DNA from: CBDHHC01 sp050633205
GTDB taxonomy: Bacteria; Pseudomonadota; Alphaproteobacteria; Rhizobiales; CBDHHC01
Length of the DNA stretch: 64,000 nt
NCBI GenBank assembly: GCA_050633205.1
Contig: JBOEGA010000009.1
Coordinates: forward strand, 1 to 64,000
Direction: 5' to 3'
The notes under the pieces were generated by a model. It saw only the letters and a program-made list of their open reading frames with translations. It was not told the DNA's origin and ran no database searches. Position numbers and translations under genes: made by a program. Below are positions 52,002 through 60,288 of the stretch, in pieces. Position 1 is the first letter of the stretch, and every line of letters starts with the position of its first letter.

Positions 52002-53486
52002 ATGTCGATTAAATATCTGATCATAAGTATAGTTTCTGTACTGTTTGTTTTGGCATCAGGCCTTTCCGCTTATCTTGTATTTATTACAGAAGGAAGCATA
52101 ATATCAATTATTGCAGCCTCCTTATCTCTGATCATTTCTGCTGCATGCCTTTTTCTGCTTATAATAACTATTATCCATCCTATCACTCAAATATCCAATG
52201 TGCTTGAAGGCACTCAAACGGAAATTTCTGAATCAAAACTCTCTCTGGATATACCCGAAATTTCTATGATAAAGGACTGGGTAACATCTATTAACTCTTC
52301 GGGCAGCAATAGTAATGACTTTGAAGAAAAGGCAAGAGAACTGGAACTGCAGGAGAGAGAAGAGCGTCATAAATGTCTTACGGCCATGGCTGAGCAGGTT
52401 GAGAGCAAGATTGAAACAGGTATCATGAAAGTTTCTGAATCTGCTGAAGATCTGACTCAAAAGTCATTTGAGATGCACAAGCTTATTACAACTACAAGAA
52501 AGTCTGTTAATGCAGCCAAAGAGCAGGCTGATAAAAATACACAATACACACACGAAGCGTCCAATCTGTCTCTCGAGATGCGTAATGCAATCAGTGAAGT
52601 GACAGAACAATCGGAAAGCAGCCATATTATTGCACAACAGGCAGTTGAAAGCTCCAACTCCTCCCAAAAAGCAATTTCAGAATTTTCATCAGCAGCAGAA
52701 AGCATCAGTGACTTTGTGACAATGATCAGCAACATTGCAGATCAGACAAACCTGCTTGCCCTGAACGCTACTATTGAAGCGGCGAGAGCTGGTGATGCTG
52801 GAAAGGGGTTCGCTGTTGTTGCTGCTGAAGTCAAGCAACTGGCAGAGCAAACCAATAAGGCTACTGAAGCGATTTCTGAACAGGTATCTGTTATTGAATC
52901 AAAGACCCAGGGAGCTGTAGAGTCAATAGAACTCATTGCGAGCAATATTGATCAGTTGAGTCAGGCCTCATCCTCGATTGCTGCAACCATGGAACAGCAA
53001 AACCGTACAACACAGGCATTTTCTGAAATCATTTCAAATTCAAAAGAAGCTATGAATGTCATGAGTGGTCAGATAGACGAAGTTTCAGAGCTGACCAAGC
53101 ATACTTATACATTTGCTCAGGAAGCATCAATAGTCAGCGAAAATATGCTGTCTGTTTCAGCTGAAATGCAACGGGAAATACCTATTGTAATTCAAAATGC
53201 CATTGAATTTGCGAACCGCCGCCGGGACCCTCGTCTTGATGCTGCCGGATCAATTACTCTCCTATTTGAGAATGATGAGTACATTTATGAACTTGCTGAT
53301 ATTTCCCTGTCAGGTGCTCGTATCAAGGGTCCCCCTTCTCAGGAGAAGGGAACGCTTGTTACTGCCAGATTTGAAAATGGGGAGAGTGTCGAAGCAACAG
53401 TCATGTGGTGGAGTGAAGGGTTTGGCGGGCTTGAATTTACCGAAAAACTTCAGACAATTGATTTTGCAACCCCGACCGCTGCATAA
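52002..53486 (+). CDS. chemoreceptor with C-terminal PilZ domain
   Basis: 494 residues. Two membrane helices in the first 60 residues with a very short periplasmic loop, coiled coil (about 100-130), signalling domain with tip QTNLLALNATIEAARAGDAGKGFAVVAAEVKQLAEQTNKA, and a C-terminal PilZ domain (about 405-485) with RRRDPR and DISLSG, the two motifs that bind cyclic di-GMP. No PAS or other input domain. It could tie motility to cyclic di-GMP level, as reported for PilZ-bearing receptors in Azospirillum. Last gene of the che operon. Confidence 0.93.
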   Translation: MSIKYLIISIVSVLFVLASGLSAYLVFITEGSIISIIAASLSLIISAACLFLLIITIIHPITQISNVLEGTQTEISESKLSLDIPEISMIKDWVTSINSSGSNSNDFEEKARELELQEREERHKCLTAMAEQVESKIETGIMKVSESAEDLTQKSFEMHKLITTTRKSVNAAKEQADKNTQYTHEASNLSLEMRNAISEVTEQSESSHIIAQQAVESSNSSQKAISEFSSAAESISDFVTMISNIADQTNLLALNATIEAARAGDAGKGFAVVAAEVKQLAEQTNKATEAISEQVSVIESKTQGAVESIELIASNIDQLSQASSSIAATMEQQNRTTQAFSEIISNSKEAMNVMSGQIDEVSELTKHTYTFAQEASIVSENMLSVSAEMQREIPIVIQNAIEFANRRRDPRLDAAGSITLLFENDEYIYELADISLSGARIKGPPSQEKGTLVTARFENGESVEATVMWWSEGFGGLEFTEKLQTIDFATPTAA

Positions 53487-53488
53487 TT

Positions 53489-53507
53489 CAGGATTATAAT
53501 AATCCTG
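53489..53507. terminator. bidirectional terminator, che operon and SRAP gene
   Basis: CAGGATTA-TAA-TAATCCTG, an 8-bp perfect stem. It begins three bases after the PilZ receptor stop and covers the stop codon of the opposing SRAP gene. Only a short T-rich tail (GGATTATCTT). Confidence 0.6.
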
Positions 53508-54183
53508 GATTATCTTCATGAGGCTGTATGCAGTCTGCTGTATTATAACCTGCTGAATTTACTCTGTTTGATACGGGCCAGGCCTGTAAAATATTTTCTG
53601 CACAGGGCTTTAACAGTTCTGATGTTTCACCATGCAGCCAGTCGTTGAAATGTTCTGTTTGCAATATTACCGGCATGCGCCTATGAATTGACTTCATAAA
53701 GTTATTGGCTTCAGTCGTGATGATTGTTGCTGAAAGGACTTCACAACCGGAGGCAGGTTCTATCCATTCCTCGTAGAGACCGGCAAAAGTCAATAATGGC
53801 TGACGTGCCCCGGAAATATACCAGGGTTGTTTCGGGCTTTTACTCCCCTTCCATTCGTAAAAACCACTGACCGGAATCAGGCATCGTCTGTATCTGAATG
53901 GCGCCTTGAAAAATGGCTTACTCTCAATTCCCTCAGCCCGGGCATTCATTGATTTTGGAAGATCATCCATCGATTTTCTCCACCAGAAAGGGATCAGCCC
54001 CCATCTCGCGAATGTAAGCTCCCGTTTTTTCTTATCGGCTTCATTAAAGCAGCCTATTATAGGAATTGGCTGGCTTGGATTTATATTATAGCTTTCGGGA
54101 AATGGCGGTAATCCGTTGTTTAAAACGTCATACCACTCCTCCAACTCCTCCCAGCTTACCTTTAATGCAAATCTTCCACACAT
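53494..54183 (-). CDS. SOS response-associated peptidase (SRAP/YedK/HMCES family)
   Basis: Forms a covalent protein-DNA crosslink at abasic sites in single-stranded DNA and shields them. 229 residues with the invariant Cys2 (MCGRFAL), NINPSQ, the MNARAEGIESKPFF motif with the Glu of the active site, RCLIPVSGFYEWK, and SIHRRMPVI with the catalytic His. Full length. It is divergent from a Crp/Fnr gene. Not functionally tied to neighbours. Confidence 0.95.
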   Translation of the reverse strand: MCGRFALKVSWEELEEWYDVLNNGLPPFPESYNINPSQPIPIIGCFNEADKKKRELTFARWGLIPFWWRKSMDDLPKSMNARAEGIESKPFFKAPFRYRRCLIPVSGFYEWKGSKSPKQPWYISGARQPLLTFAGLYEEWIEPASGCEVLSATIITTEANNFMKSIHRRMPVILQTEHFNDWLHGETSELLKPCAENILQAWPVSNRVNSAGYNTADCIQPHEDNPGLL

Positions 54184-54205
54184 TTTTCTCTCACCAGATG
54201 CTTAC

Positions 54206-54219
54206 TTGACATTAATCAA
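54206..54219. promoter_or_regulatory. FNR/CRP-type box
   Basis: TTGACATTAATCAA fits TTGAT-N4-ATCAA with one change. It lies between the divergent SRAP and Crp/Fnr genes, about 80 bases before the regulator, so self-control is likely, and control of the SRAP gene possible. Confidence 0.6.
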
Positions 54220-54300
54220 TATATCCTTCCTGCCATTGTGTAAATTCCCAGATGGTCTGTAGCTAGTTTTAAAGATTTTACATTGTGTCAGGACATCAGA

Positions 54301-55008
54301 GTGGATCATAACGACTGGAATATAATTAAAACATCTCAGCTCTTTTCAGCTATGGAAGATGAATGGATTCATCAACTTATCAGAGCATCAAGGCAAGTTA
54401 CCTATGTAAAAAAAACCACTTTATTTCAACAGGGTGACAGCGCAGACATGTTTTTTCTTATACTCAGTGGGTGGGTAAAAGTTTTCAGAGTTACTGCATC
54501 AGGTGAGGAAGCCGTAATTGGCGTGTTTACCGAAGGTGAGACCATTGCAGAAAATGCCATGTTTATGGGAGGACAATACCCGGCCTGTGCAACCACGGTA
54601 ACTGATACAAGAATTGTCAAAATCGATGGGCAGGCGCTACGAAATATGATACGAAGTAACCCTGATGTTGCTTTTGCGTTGCTGGCTGCATCTTCACGAC
54701 ATCAAAGATATCTTGTTGATCAAATTGAACAAATAAAGGTTTTACCCGGTTCCAGGCGTGTGGCAAATTTTCTTGTTAAGCTCTGCCCTCAGGGGAGAGG
54801 ACAATATAATCTTGAGCTTCCATATGAAAAAGCTTTAATTGCAGCCCGGCCTGGTATGAAACCTGAAAGTTTTTCCAGAGCTTTGGCTAAACTTCGTCCT
54901 CTTGGTGTCAGCACCTCCCAGGATCAGCTCGCCATATCCGATATTGAGACGCTTGCAATCTATGCTGAAACAGGTAAAAACAATCACAGGAACCTGCCGG
55001 GCTCCTAG
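54301..55008 (+). CDS. Crp/Fnr family transcription regulator
   Basis: 235 residues from the GTG at 54301, which has AGGA eight bases before it; a TTG at 54283 without ribosome site would add six. N-terminal cyclic-nucleotide-binding fold (TTLFQQGDSADMFFLILSGWVKVFR, GEEAVIGVFTEGETIAENAMF) and C-terminal winged helix (VANFLVKLCP...LIAARPGMKPESFSRALAKLRPLGV). It lacks the N-terminal cysteine cluster of FNR, so direct iron-sulfur oxygen sensing is unlikely; a DNR/NnrR-like or other signal is possible. An FNR-like box lies in front. Confidence 0.9.
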   Translation: MDHNDWNIIKTSQLFSAMEDEWIHQLIRASRQVTYVKKTTLFQQGDSADMFFLILSGWVKVFRVTASGEEAVIGVFTEGETIAENAMFMGGQYPACATTVTDTRIVKIDGQALRNMIRSNPDVAFALLAASSRHQRYLVDQIEQIKVLPGSRRVANFLVKLCPQGRGQYNLELPYEKALIAARPGMKPESFSRALAKLRPLGVSTSQDQLAISDIETLAIYAETGKNNHRNLPGS

Positions 55009-55091
55009 GGTCAGTGCCCACTAATCCGCTCTGATCTGATTGTTTTATCTTCTTTTTGTGAGCAAACTGTATTGCTGGTATTCAGGGTTTT

Positions 55092-56072
55092 ATGTCTCAA
55101 AATACGGAGAACAGCGCCAAGATTGAAATTGGTCTGAATGCTGCTATTCTGGCAGTTCAGGACGGGCAGCCCTGTGTTCTCATTATTCCTGATGAACAAA
55201 ATGCCGAGGGTGACTGGGAAAGCCTACCTTTTGGACCGTTTTCTCCCCTAGAACACCGAACACTGGAAATTGGCCTGCGCTCATGGGTATCAGAGCTGAC
55301 CGGAGTTAATCTTGGTTATGTTGAGCAGCTATACAGTTTTGGTGACCGTGGCCGCCATGCGCAACCAACAGATACCTCTCCACATGTGGTCTCCATTGGA
55401 TATCTTGCACTTACCAGGAATAATAAGGAACAGAAGTCAAATGGCGCCCATTGGGAGCAATGGTATAAGTATTTCCCCTGGGAAGACTGGCGCAATGGCA
55501 AACCTGATATACTGACAAATGATATTGAGCCCAAACTCATTGAATGGGCAAAAAATACACATGAAAGTAAACACCCGTTACTGCGATCCGAACGCCTGAG
55601 TATATCCTTTGGAATTGGAGAGGATAACTGGGATGAGGAGAAAGTTCTGGAAAGATATGAACTGCTTTACGAGGCTGGGCTCGTTAAAGAAGCAGCTCGG
55701 GATGGCCGCTCCGCAGCAAAACATATGCCGCACAAGATACCAGGGCGACCTATGACACAGGATCACCGCCGCATACTTGCAACGGCGATGGGCAGGCTAC
55801 GAAGTAAAATAAAATACCGGCCAGTTATTTTTGAGTTAATGGCCAGGGATTTTACCTTGTTCGAGTTGCAGAAAACTGTAGAAGCAATCAGTGGTAATCA
55901 TATTCATAAACAAAATTTCAGACGTCTTGTTGAAACTGCGGGGCTTGTTGAACCAACCGGAGAGGTCAGCCTTGAAACGGGGGGACGGCCTGCTAAATTA
56001 TTTCGTTTCAGGCGTGAGGTACTGCTTGAACGTCCTGCACCGGGGGTTAAAATCAATAAAATCAGGAGCTAA
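55092..56072 (+). CDS. nadQ: NadQ-type NAD biosynthesis regulator (Nudix-like plus winged helix)
   Basis: 326 residues. N-terminal half resembles a Nudix fold (AAILAVQDGQPCVLIIP, PFGPFSPLEHRTLEIGLRSWVSELTGVNLGYVEQLYSFGDRGR) but lacks the full catalytic Nudix box, so it probably binds a ligand without hydrolysis. C-terminal winged helix (about 225-310: AMGRLRSKIKYRPVIFELMARDFTLFELQKTVEAISGNHIHKQNFRRLVETAGLVEPTG). Proteins of this kind (COG4111) sit before nadABC in alphaproteobacteria and repress them. The neighbouring operator and nad genes fit. Confidence 0.85.
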   Translation: MSQNTENSAKIEIGLNAAILAVQDGQPCVLIIPDEQNAEGDWESLPFGPFSPLEHRTLEIGLRSWVSELTGVNLGYVEQLYSFGDRGRHAQPTDTSPHVVSIGYLALTRNNKEQKSNGAHWEQWYKYFPWEDWRNGKPDILTNDIEPKLIEWAKNTHESKHPLLRSERLSISFGIGEDNWDEEKVLERYELLYEAGLVKEAARDGRSAAKHMPHKIPGRPMTQDHRRILATAMGRLRSKIKYRPVIFELMARDFTLFELQKTVEAISGNHIHKQNFRRLVETAGLVEPTGEVSLETGGRPAKLFRFRREVLLERPAPGVKINKIRS

Positions 56073-56257
56073 ATGTAGTTTTTTTATTTTTAACTAATCC
56101 TTTAATAAACATAGTTTTTTTCTAGATGGTTACATATTTTTATTTAGTTAGTGTCATTATGTCCTAGAAATTTGGGCTACACATTCATACATCTGTCATG
56201 TATTACTAGTGGCTTAACAATGAAACTGGCTTGAGCCGGGATTTTTTAGACCATACT

Positions 56258-56276
56258 TATGCTCATATTGAGTATA
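56258..56276. promoter_or_regulatory. palindromic operator before nadA
   Basis: TATGCTCATATTGAGTATA reads TAT-x-CTCA-xxx-TGAG-x-ATA, 14 of 19 positions symmetric. It overlaps or lies just after a possible promoter (TTGAGC at 56231-56236, TACTTA at 56254-56259), 31 bases before the nadA start. Likely site of the NadQ-type regulator. Confidence 0.65.
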
Positions 56277-56306
56277 TATGGAGAAGCGCAGGTTTAGGAG
56301 GACGTC

Positions 56307-57368
56307 TTGACCAACCTTTCAACAGAAAAACAAATGTCTGGACTGACTGAGAAACACGGCAAAGTAGATATGCCTGACCTTACTTATACCCCGGAGCTGG
56401 CCAAGGAAATGGCGCCGATGTATGAAAAGGTGGCCTCGGTAATACCAGCGGTTGAGTGGCCAGCGTATGCCCCTTACATCAAAGCTATTAATGATCTCAA
56501 GAAAAAGCGAAATGCTGTAATTCTTGCGCACAATTATATGACACCGCAGGTCTTTCACTGTGTTTCAGATATTGTTGGCGACTCCCTGCAGCTTGCTAAA
56601 GAAGCTGCAAAAGTTGATGCTGATATTATTGTTCAGTGCGGTGTGCACTTTATGGCTGAAACATCAAAAATTCTGAACCCGGAGAAAACGGTTCTTATTC
56701 CAGACATGGAAGCGGGCTGCTCTCTTGCTGATTCAATTACTGCTGCTGATGTTCGTGCACTTCGTGAAGCACACCCTGGTGTTCCTATTGTTACATATGT
56801 GAATACATCTGCTGATGTTAAAGCTGAAGTTGATATTTGCTGTACGTCATCCAACGCAGTCAAGGTTGTTGAATCGCTTGGTGTTGACAAGGTTCTACTT
56901 ATTCCTGACCAGTATCTGGCAAAATACGTTGCTACTCAGACTGATGTAAAAATTCTTACCTGGAAGGGTAGTTGTGAAGTGCATGAGCGTTTTACAGCTG
57001 AGGAACTGCGTGGATACAGGGAAAGCGATCCTGGAGTAAGAATTATTGCTCACCCAGAATGTCCTCCTGATGTGATTGAGGAAGCTGACTTTACCGGCTC
57101 TACCAGCGGTATGATTAACTGGGTTAAGGAAAACCAGCCAGCCAAAGTTCTGATGGTAACTGAGTGTTCCATGAGTGACAATGTTGCGGTAGAAAATCCA
57201 AATGTTAATTTTGTTCGCCCATGTAACCTGTGCCCTCACATGAAACTTATTACGCTTGATAAGATATTGAATTCTCTAGTCAACCTTACTGATGAAGTTC
57301 ATGTTGATCCGGAGGTTATCAAGCCGGCCAGACAGTCTGTTGAGAGAATGATCAACCTGACTAACTAA
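56307..57368 (+). CDS. nadA: quinolinate synthase NadA
   Basis: Iron-sulfur enzyme that condenses iminoaspartate with dihydroxyacetone phosphate to quinolinate. 353 residues, TTG start with perfect GGAGG. Cluster cysteines in VQCGVHFMAETSKI, EVDICCTSSNAVKVV and RPCNLCPHMKLITL; AHNYMTPQVFHCVSDIVGDSLQLAKEA near 75. First gene of nadABC. Confidence 0.97.
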   Translation: MTNLSTEKQMSGLTEKHGKVDMPDLTYTPELAKEMAPMYEKVASVIPAVEWPAYAPYIKAINDLKKKRNAVILAHNYMTPQVFHCVSDIVGDSLQLAKEAAKVDADIIVQCGVHFMAETSKILNPEKTVLIPDMEAGCSLADSITAADVRALREAHPGVPIVTYVNTSADVKAEVDICCTSSNAVKVVESLGVDKVLLIPDQYLAKYVATQTDVKILTWKGSCEVHERFTAEELRGYRESDPGVRIIAHPECPPDVIEEADFTGSTSGMINWVKENQPAKVLMVTECSMSDNVAVENPNVNFVRPCNLCPHMKLITLDKILNSLVNLTDEVHVDPEVIKPARQSVERMINLTN

Positions 57369-57394
57369 CCGCTTTTACTGCGGAGGTTTGAGAC

Positions 57395-59020
57395 ATGCCG
57401 TTAAATTCTCAGGTGACATCTGGCAGATCAGATGTCACTGATATTGAGGCACAGATTGTTATTGCGGGTGCGGGACTTGCCGGGTTGTTTACAGCTCTGA
57501 AGCTCGCGCCTTTACCTGTTACAGTTATTTCTCCTACTCCACTTGGAGAAGGTGCTTCCAGCTTCTGGGCTCAGGGAGGTATTGCGGCTGCCATTGGAGA
57601 AGGCGACCACCCTGACAAGCATACGGCAGATACAATACAGGTTGGTGGTGGTATCGTTGACCCTGAAATTGCCTCTATGGTTGCATATGAAGCATCCGAT
57701 CGAATCAGAGATCTTCTCTCCTACGGCGTTCCCTTTGATCAGGATATAGAAGGAAAGCTGGCTCTTTCCCGTGAAGCTGCTCACAGTGAACGAAGAATTG
57801 TTCGCGTGAGAGGTGATATGGCTGGAAAAGCCATAATGAGTGCTCTGCTTCAAACGGTAAAGCAAACACCATCGATTACTGTTATTGAGGGATATCGTGC
57901 TGAGAGACTGATCACTGACAACGGCAGAGTTTGCGGCATCTACCTTTCCAGTTATTCTGATAACAAAGCTGAGTTGAGAATTAAGTCTCCTGCTGTTGTT
58001 GTTGCTTCTGGCGGTGTTGGCGGACTTTATGGAGTGACGACCAACCCTTCAACCTCATCTGGTGAAGGCCTTGGCATGGCAGCGCTTGCCGGAGCAGTTA
58101 TCGCTGATGCAGAATTTGTTCAGTTTCACCCTACGGCACTTAATGTCGGCATTGACCCTGCCCCGCTTGCGACTGAAGCATTAAGAGGGGAAGGAGCCAG
58201 CCTTGTTAACAAGAATGGCAAGCGCTTTATGCCGGAATATCATGGAGACGCAGAACTAGCTCCGCGTGATATTGTGGCCAGAGCAGTACACGAGCAGGTT
58301 GTAAGTGGACAAGGTGCCTTTCTGGACTGTCGGGAAGCGATTGGAGCGGCATTCCCAGAACTCTATCCGACAGTATATGAAAAATGTATGGAGGCCGAGG
58401 TCGATCCGGTTGTATCTCCTATTCCAGTTGCCCCTGCTGCTCATTATCATATGGGTGGTATTTTAACTGATAAGGATGGGCGTTCGAGTGTTCCTGGGTT
58501 GTGGGCTTGTGGTGAAGCGGCTTCTACCGGGATGCATGGTGCAAACAGGCTGGCGTCGAACTCGTTGCTTGAAGCGGTTGTGTTTGCTTCCAGAATAGCT
58601 GATGACCTTAAGGCCAGCGAGATCAGGCAATCAGCTTCCAGTCTTTCGAATATAGTTGAGACACAGTCAGTTACTGCCAGCGGAAACCTGTCAGAGGTGG
58701 AGAGAAAACTGCGCCAGAGTATGGCCCGGGATCTTGGTGTTGTCCGTGAAAAAGCAGCTATGGAAGTGTTGCTTAAGGAACTGAATGAAATGCTGGAAAC
58801 TTACTCTGGGCACAATGCGTTTTCCAATAAACTTGTTGCAGCAAAAATAATGACAGTTGCTGCCATCAGCAGAAATGAAAGTCGTGGCGGGCATTTCAGG
58901 AGTGATTACCCGGAATCGGATCAAACCTTTATGCGCCGCTCTTATTTTAAATACAACAGTCATGGCACTGTTGAGGTTACCAATATTATGGATGCCAGTG
59001 CTTCCAGAAAAAGAGCCTGA
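57395..59020 (+). CDS. nadB: L-aspartate oxidase NadB
   Basis: FAD enzyme that makes iminoaspartate for NadA. 541 residues: FAD-binding IVIAGAGLAGLFTALKLAPLPVTVISP, SSFWAQGGIAAAIGEGDHPDKHTADTI, ASGGVGGLYGVTTNPSTSSGEGLGMA, EFVQFHPTALNVG, EALRGEGASLVNKNGKRFMPEYH, and HYHMGGILTDKDGRSSVPGLWACGEAASTGMHGANRLASNSLLEAVVF. Directly between nadA and nadC. Confidence 0.97.
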   Translation: MPLNSQVTSGRSDVTDIEAQIVIAGAGLAGLFTALKLAPLPVTVISPTPLGEGASSFWAQGGIAAAIGEGDHPDKHTADTIQVGGGIVDPEIASMVAYEASDRIRDLLSYGVPFDQDIEGKLALSREAAHSERRIVRVRGDMAGKAIMSALLQTVKQTPSITVIEGYRAERLITDNGRVCGIYLSSYSDNKAELRIKSPAVVVASGGVGGLYGVTTNPSTSSGEGLGMAALAGAVIADAEFVQFHPTALNVGIDPAPLATEALRGEGASLVNKNGKRFMPEYHGDAELAPRDIVARAVHEQVVSGQGAFLDCREAIGAAFPELYPTVYEKCMEAEVDPVVSPIPVAPAAHYHMGGILTDKDGRSSVPGLWACGEAASTGMHGANRLASNSLLEAVVFASRIADDLKASEIRQSASSLSNIVETQSVTASGNLSEVERKLRQSMARDLGVVREKAAMEVLLKELNEMLETYSGHNAFSNKLVAAKIMTVAAISRNESRGGHFRSDYPESDQTFMRRSYFKYNSHGTVEVTNIMDASASRKRA

Positions 59021-59024
59021 TACA

Positions 59025-59891
59025 ATGAACAGTTTTGATTACAGTCTCCCTGAGTTTATGATTGATGAAGCCGTTAAAATGGCTTTGAAAGAAGACCTTG
59101 GTCATGCGGGTGACTTGTCAACGAACAGTGTTATCCCTGAGCAGACCATGGCTGAATGTGTATTTAATGCGCGGCAGAGTGGTGTGGTATCAGGGATCAG
59201 GTTTGCTGAACTGGCATTTCGGGCACTGACCAGTGATGTGCAGTTTGAAATCTCGAAACCTGATGGTACGGCTGTCATGCCTGGTGATGAAATAGCCCGG
59301 ATCAGAACGACCGGACGGGCAATTCTGACCGGCGAGAGAGTTGCGCTGAACTTTTTGGGGCACCTGAGCGGCATTGCCTCCCTTACAAATCTATATGTGC
59401 GTGAGATTGAGGGGGCTTCAGCCAGGATCTGCTGCACGCGCAAAACCACTCCCGGACTTCGTGCCTTTGAAAAATATGCTGTGCGTTGCGGTGGTGGAAT
59501 TAATCATCGTTTTGGACTTAATGATGCGGTTATGATCAAGGACAATCATATTGCGATTGCGGGGGGGATTACCCAGGCGGTAGAGCGTGCGCGGGCTGGT
59601 GTTGGTCATAATGTCAAGATTGAGGTTGAGGTTGATACGCTTGAACAGCTTGAAGAGCTTCTGACCTGTAAAGCAGATATAGTGTTACTGGATAATATGG
59701 GACCAGACCTTCTGAAAGAGGCGGTGGCTATGATTGATGGGCGTCTTGTAACTGAAGCGTCTGGTGGAGTTACGCTTAACACCGTAAAAGCCATTGCTGA
59801 AACAGGGGTAGATCTTATCTCTGTTGGGGCTCTAACACATTCAGCATCTGTACTTGATATAGGCCTTGATTTTGCTACTACAAATACTTAG
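59025..59891 (+). CDS. nadC: nicotinate-nucleotide pyrophosphorylase NadC
   Basis: Converts quinolinate and PRPP to nicotinate mononucleotide. From ATG 59025 (five bases after nadB) there are 288 residues, the family length; a longer frame reaches back into nadB and is rejected. RLALNFLGHLSGIASLT, CTRKTTPGLRAFEKYAVRCGGGINHRFGLNDAVMIKDNHI and VLLDNMGPDLLKEAV are the typical substrate-site motifs. Confidence 0.97.
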   Translation: MNSFDYSLPEFMIDEAVKMALKEDLGHAGDLSTNSVIPEQTMAECVFNARQSGVVSGIRFAELAFRALTSDVQFEISKPDGTAVMPGDEIARIRTTGRAILTGERVALNFLGHLSGIASLTNLYVREIEGASARICCTRKTTPGLRAFEKYAVRCGGGINHRFGLNDAVMIKDNHIAIAGGITQAVERARAGVGHNVKIEVEVDTLEQLEELLTCKADIVLLDNMGPDLLKEAVAMIDGRLVTEASGGVTLNTVKAIAETGVDLISVGALTHSASVLDIGLDFATTNT

Positions 59892-59898
59892 GTCCATA

Positions 59899-59940
59899 GT
59901 ATAAGTTTTTCATTCTGTATTCATCTGAAAAAACTTATAC
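59899..59940 (+). terminator. hairpin after nadABC
   Basis: GTATAAGTTTTTC (59899-59911) and GAAAAAACTTATAC (59927-59940) pair with a single bulged A, loop about 15 bases. It lies eight bases after the nadC stop, with an A/T-rich stem. Confidence 0.55.
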
Positions 59941-59975
59941 ACTACTCAGTGTAAATTTATTTGTAAGGCGGTGTA

Positions 59976-60224
59976 ATGCTAACTGAGATGGACCTTGCAA
60001 CAATTGTATTGATATGGGGTGTGACGGCAATAAGCGGAGCACTTTTTGGAGCTATAATTGCAGCTATGAAAAACAGGAGTGCGGATAACTGGGGCTTTTC
60101 CTGCTTTATATTTCCGCCAGCACTTCTGATATTATTACTTTTACCAAAAGGGACCTATAATCAAAGGCGGAAAAAGATTTCCCAAAATGACCTTGATGAA
60201 GATATCAAGGATGAGTGGTTTTAA
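59976..60224 (+). CDS. small membrane protein of unknown function
   Basis: 82 residues: two hydrophobic helices (about 7-30 and 42-56) joined by a short polar loop (KNRSADNWGF), then a charged tail (RRKKISQNDLDEDIKDEWF). GGCGG precedes the ATG. It follows nadC after a hairpin, so may be transcribed alone. No family recognised. Confidence 0.65.
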   Translation: MLTEMDLATIVLIWGVTAISGALFGAIIAAMKNRSADNWGFSCFIFPPALLILLLLPKGTYNQRRKKISQNDLDEDIKDEWF

Positions 60225-60232
60225 AAGAAAAA

Positions 60233-60259
60233 GGCACGCAATCTACTAAATTGCGCGCC
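60233..60259. terminator. bidirectional terminator
   Basis: GGCACGCAAT (60233-60242) and ATTGCGCGCC (60250-60259) pair with one mismatch over a seven-base loop. AATTTTT follows on the plus strand and TTTTTCTTTT on the minus strand. It lies between the convergent small membrane protein and hydrolase genes. Confidence 0.8.
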
Positions 60260-60288
60260 CAATTTTTCCAATACCCAATGACTTAATA

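Noticed and set aside
58857..59024. Upstream extension of nadC into nadB
   Set aside because: NadC homology begins at 59025; the extension overlaps conserved nadB sequence.
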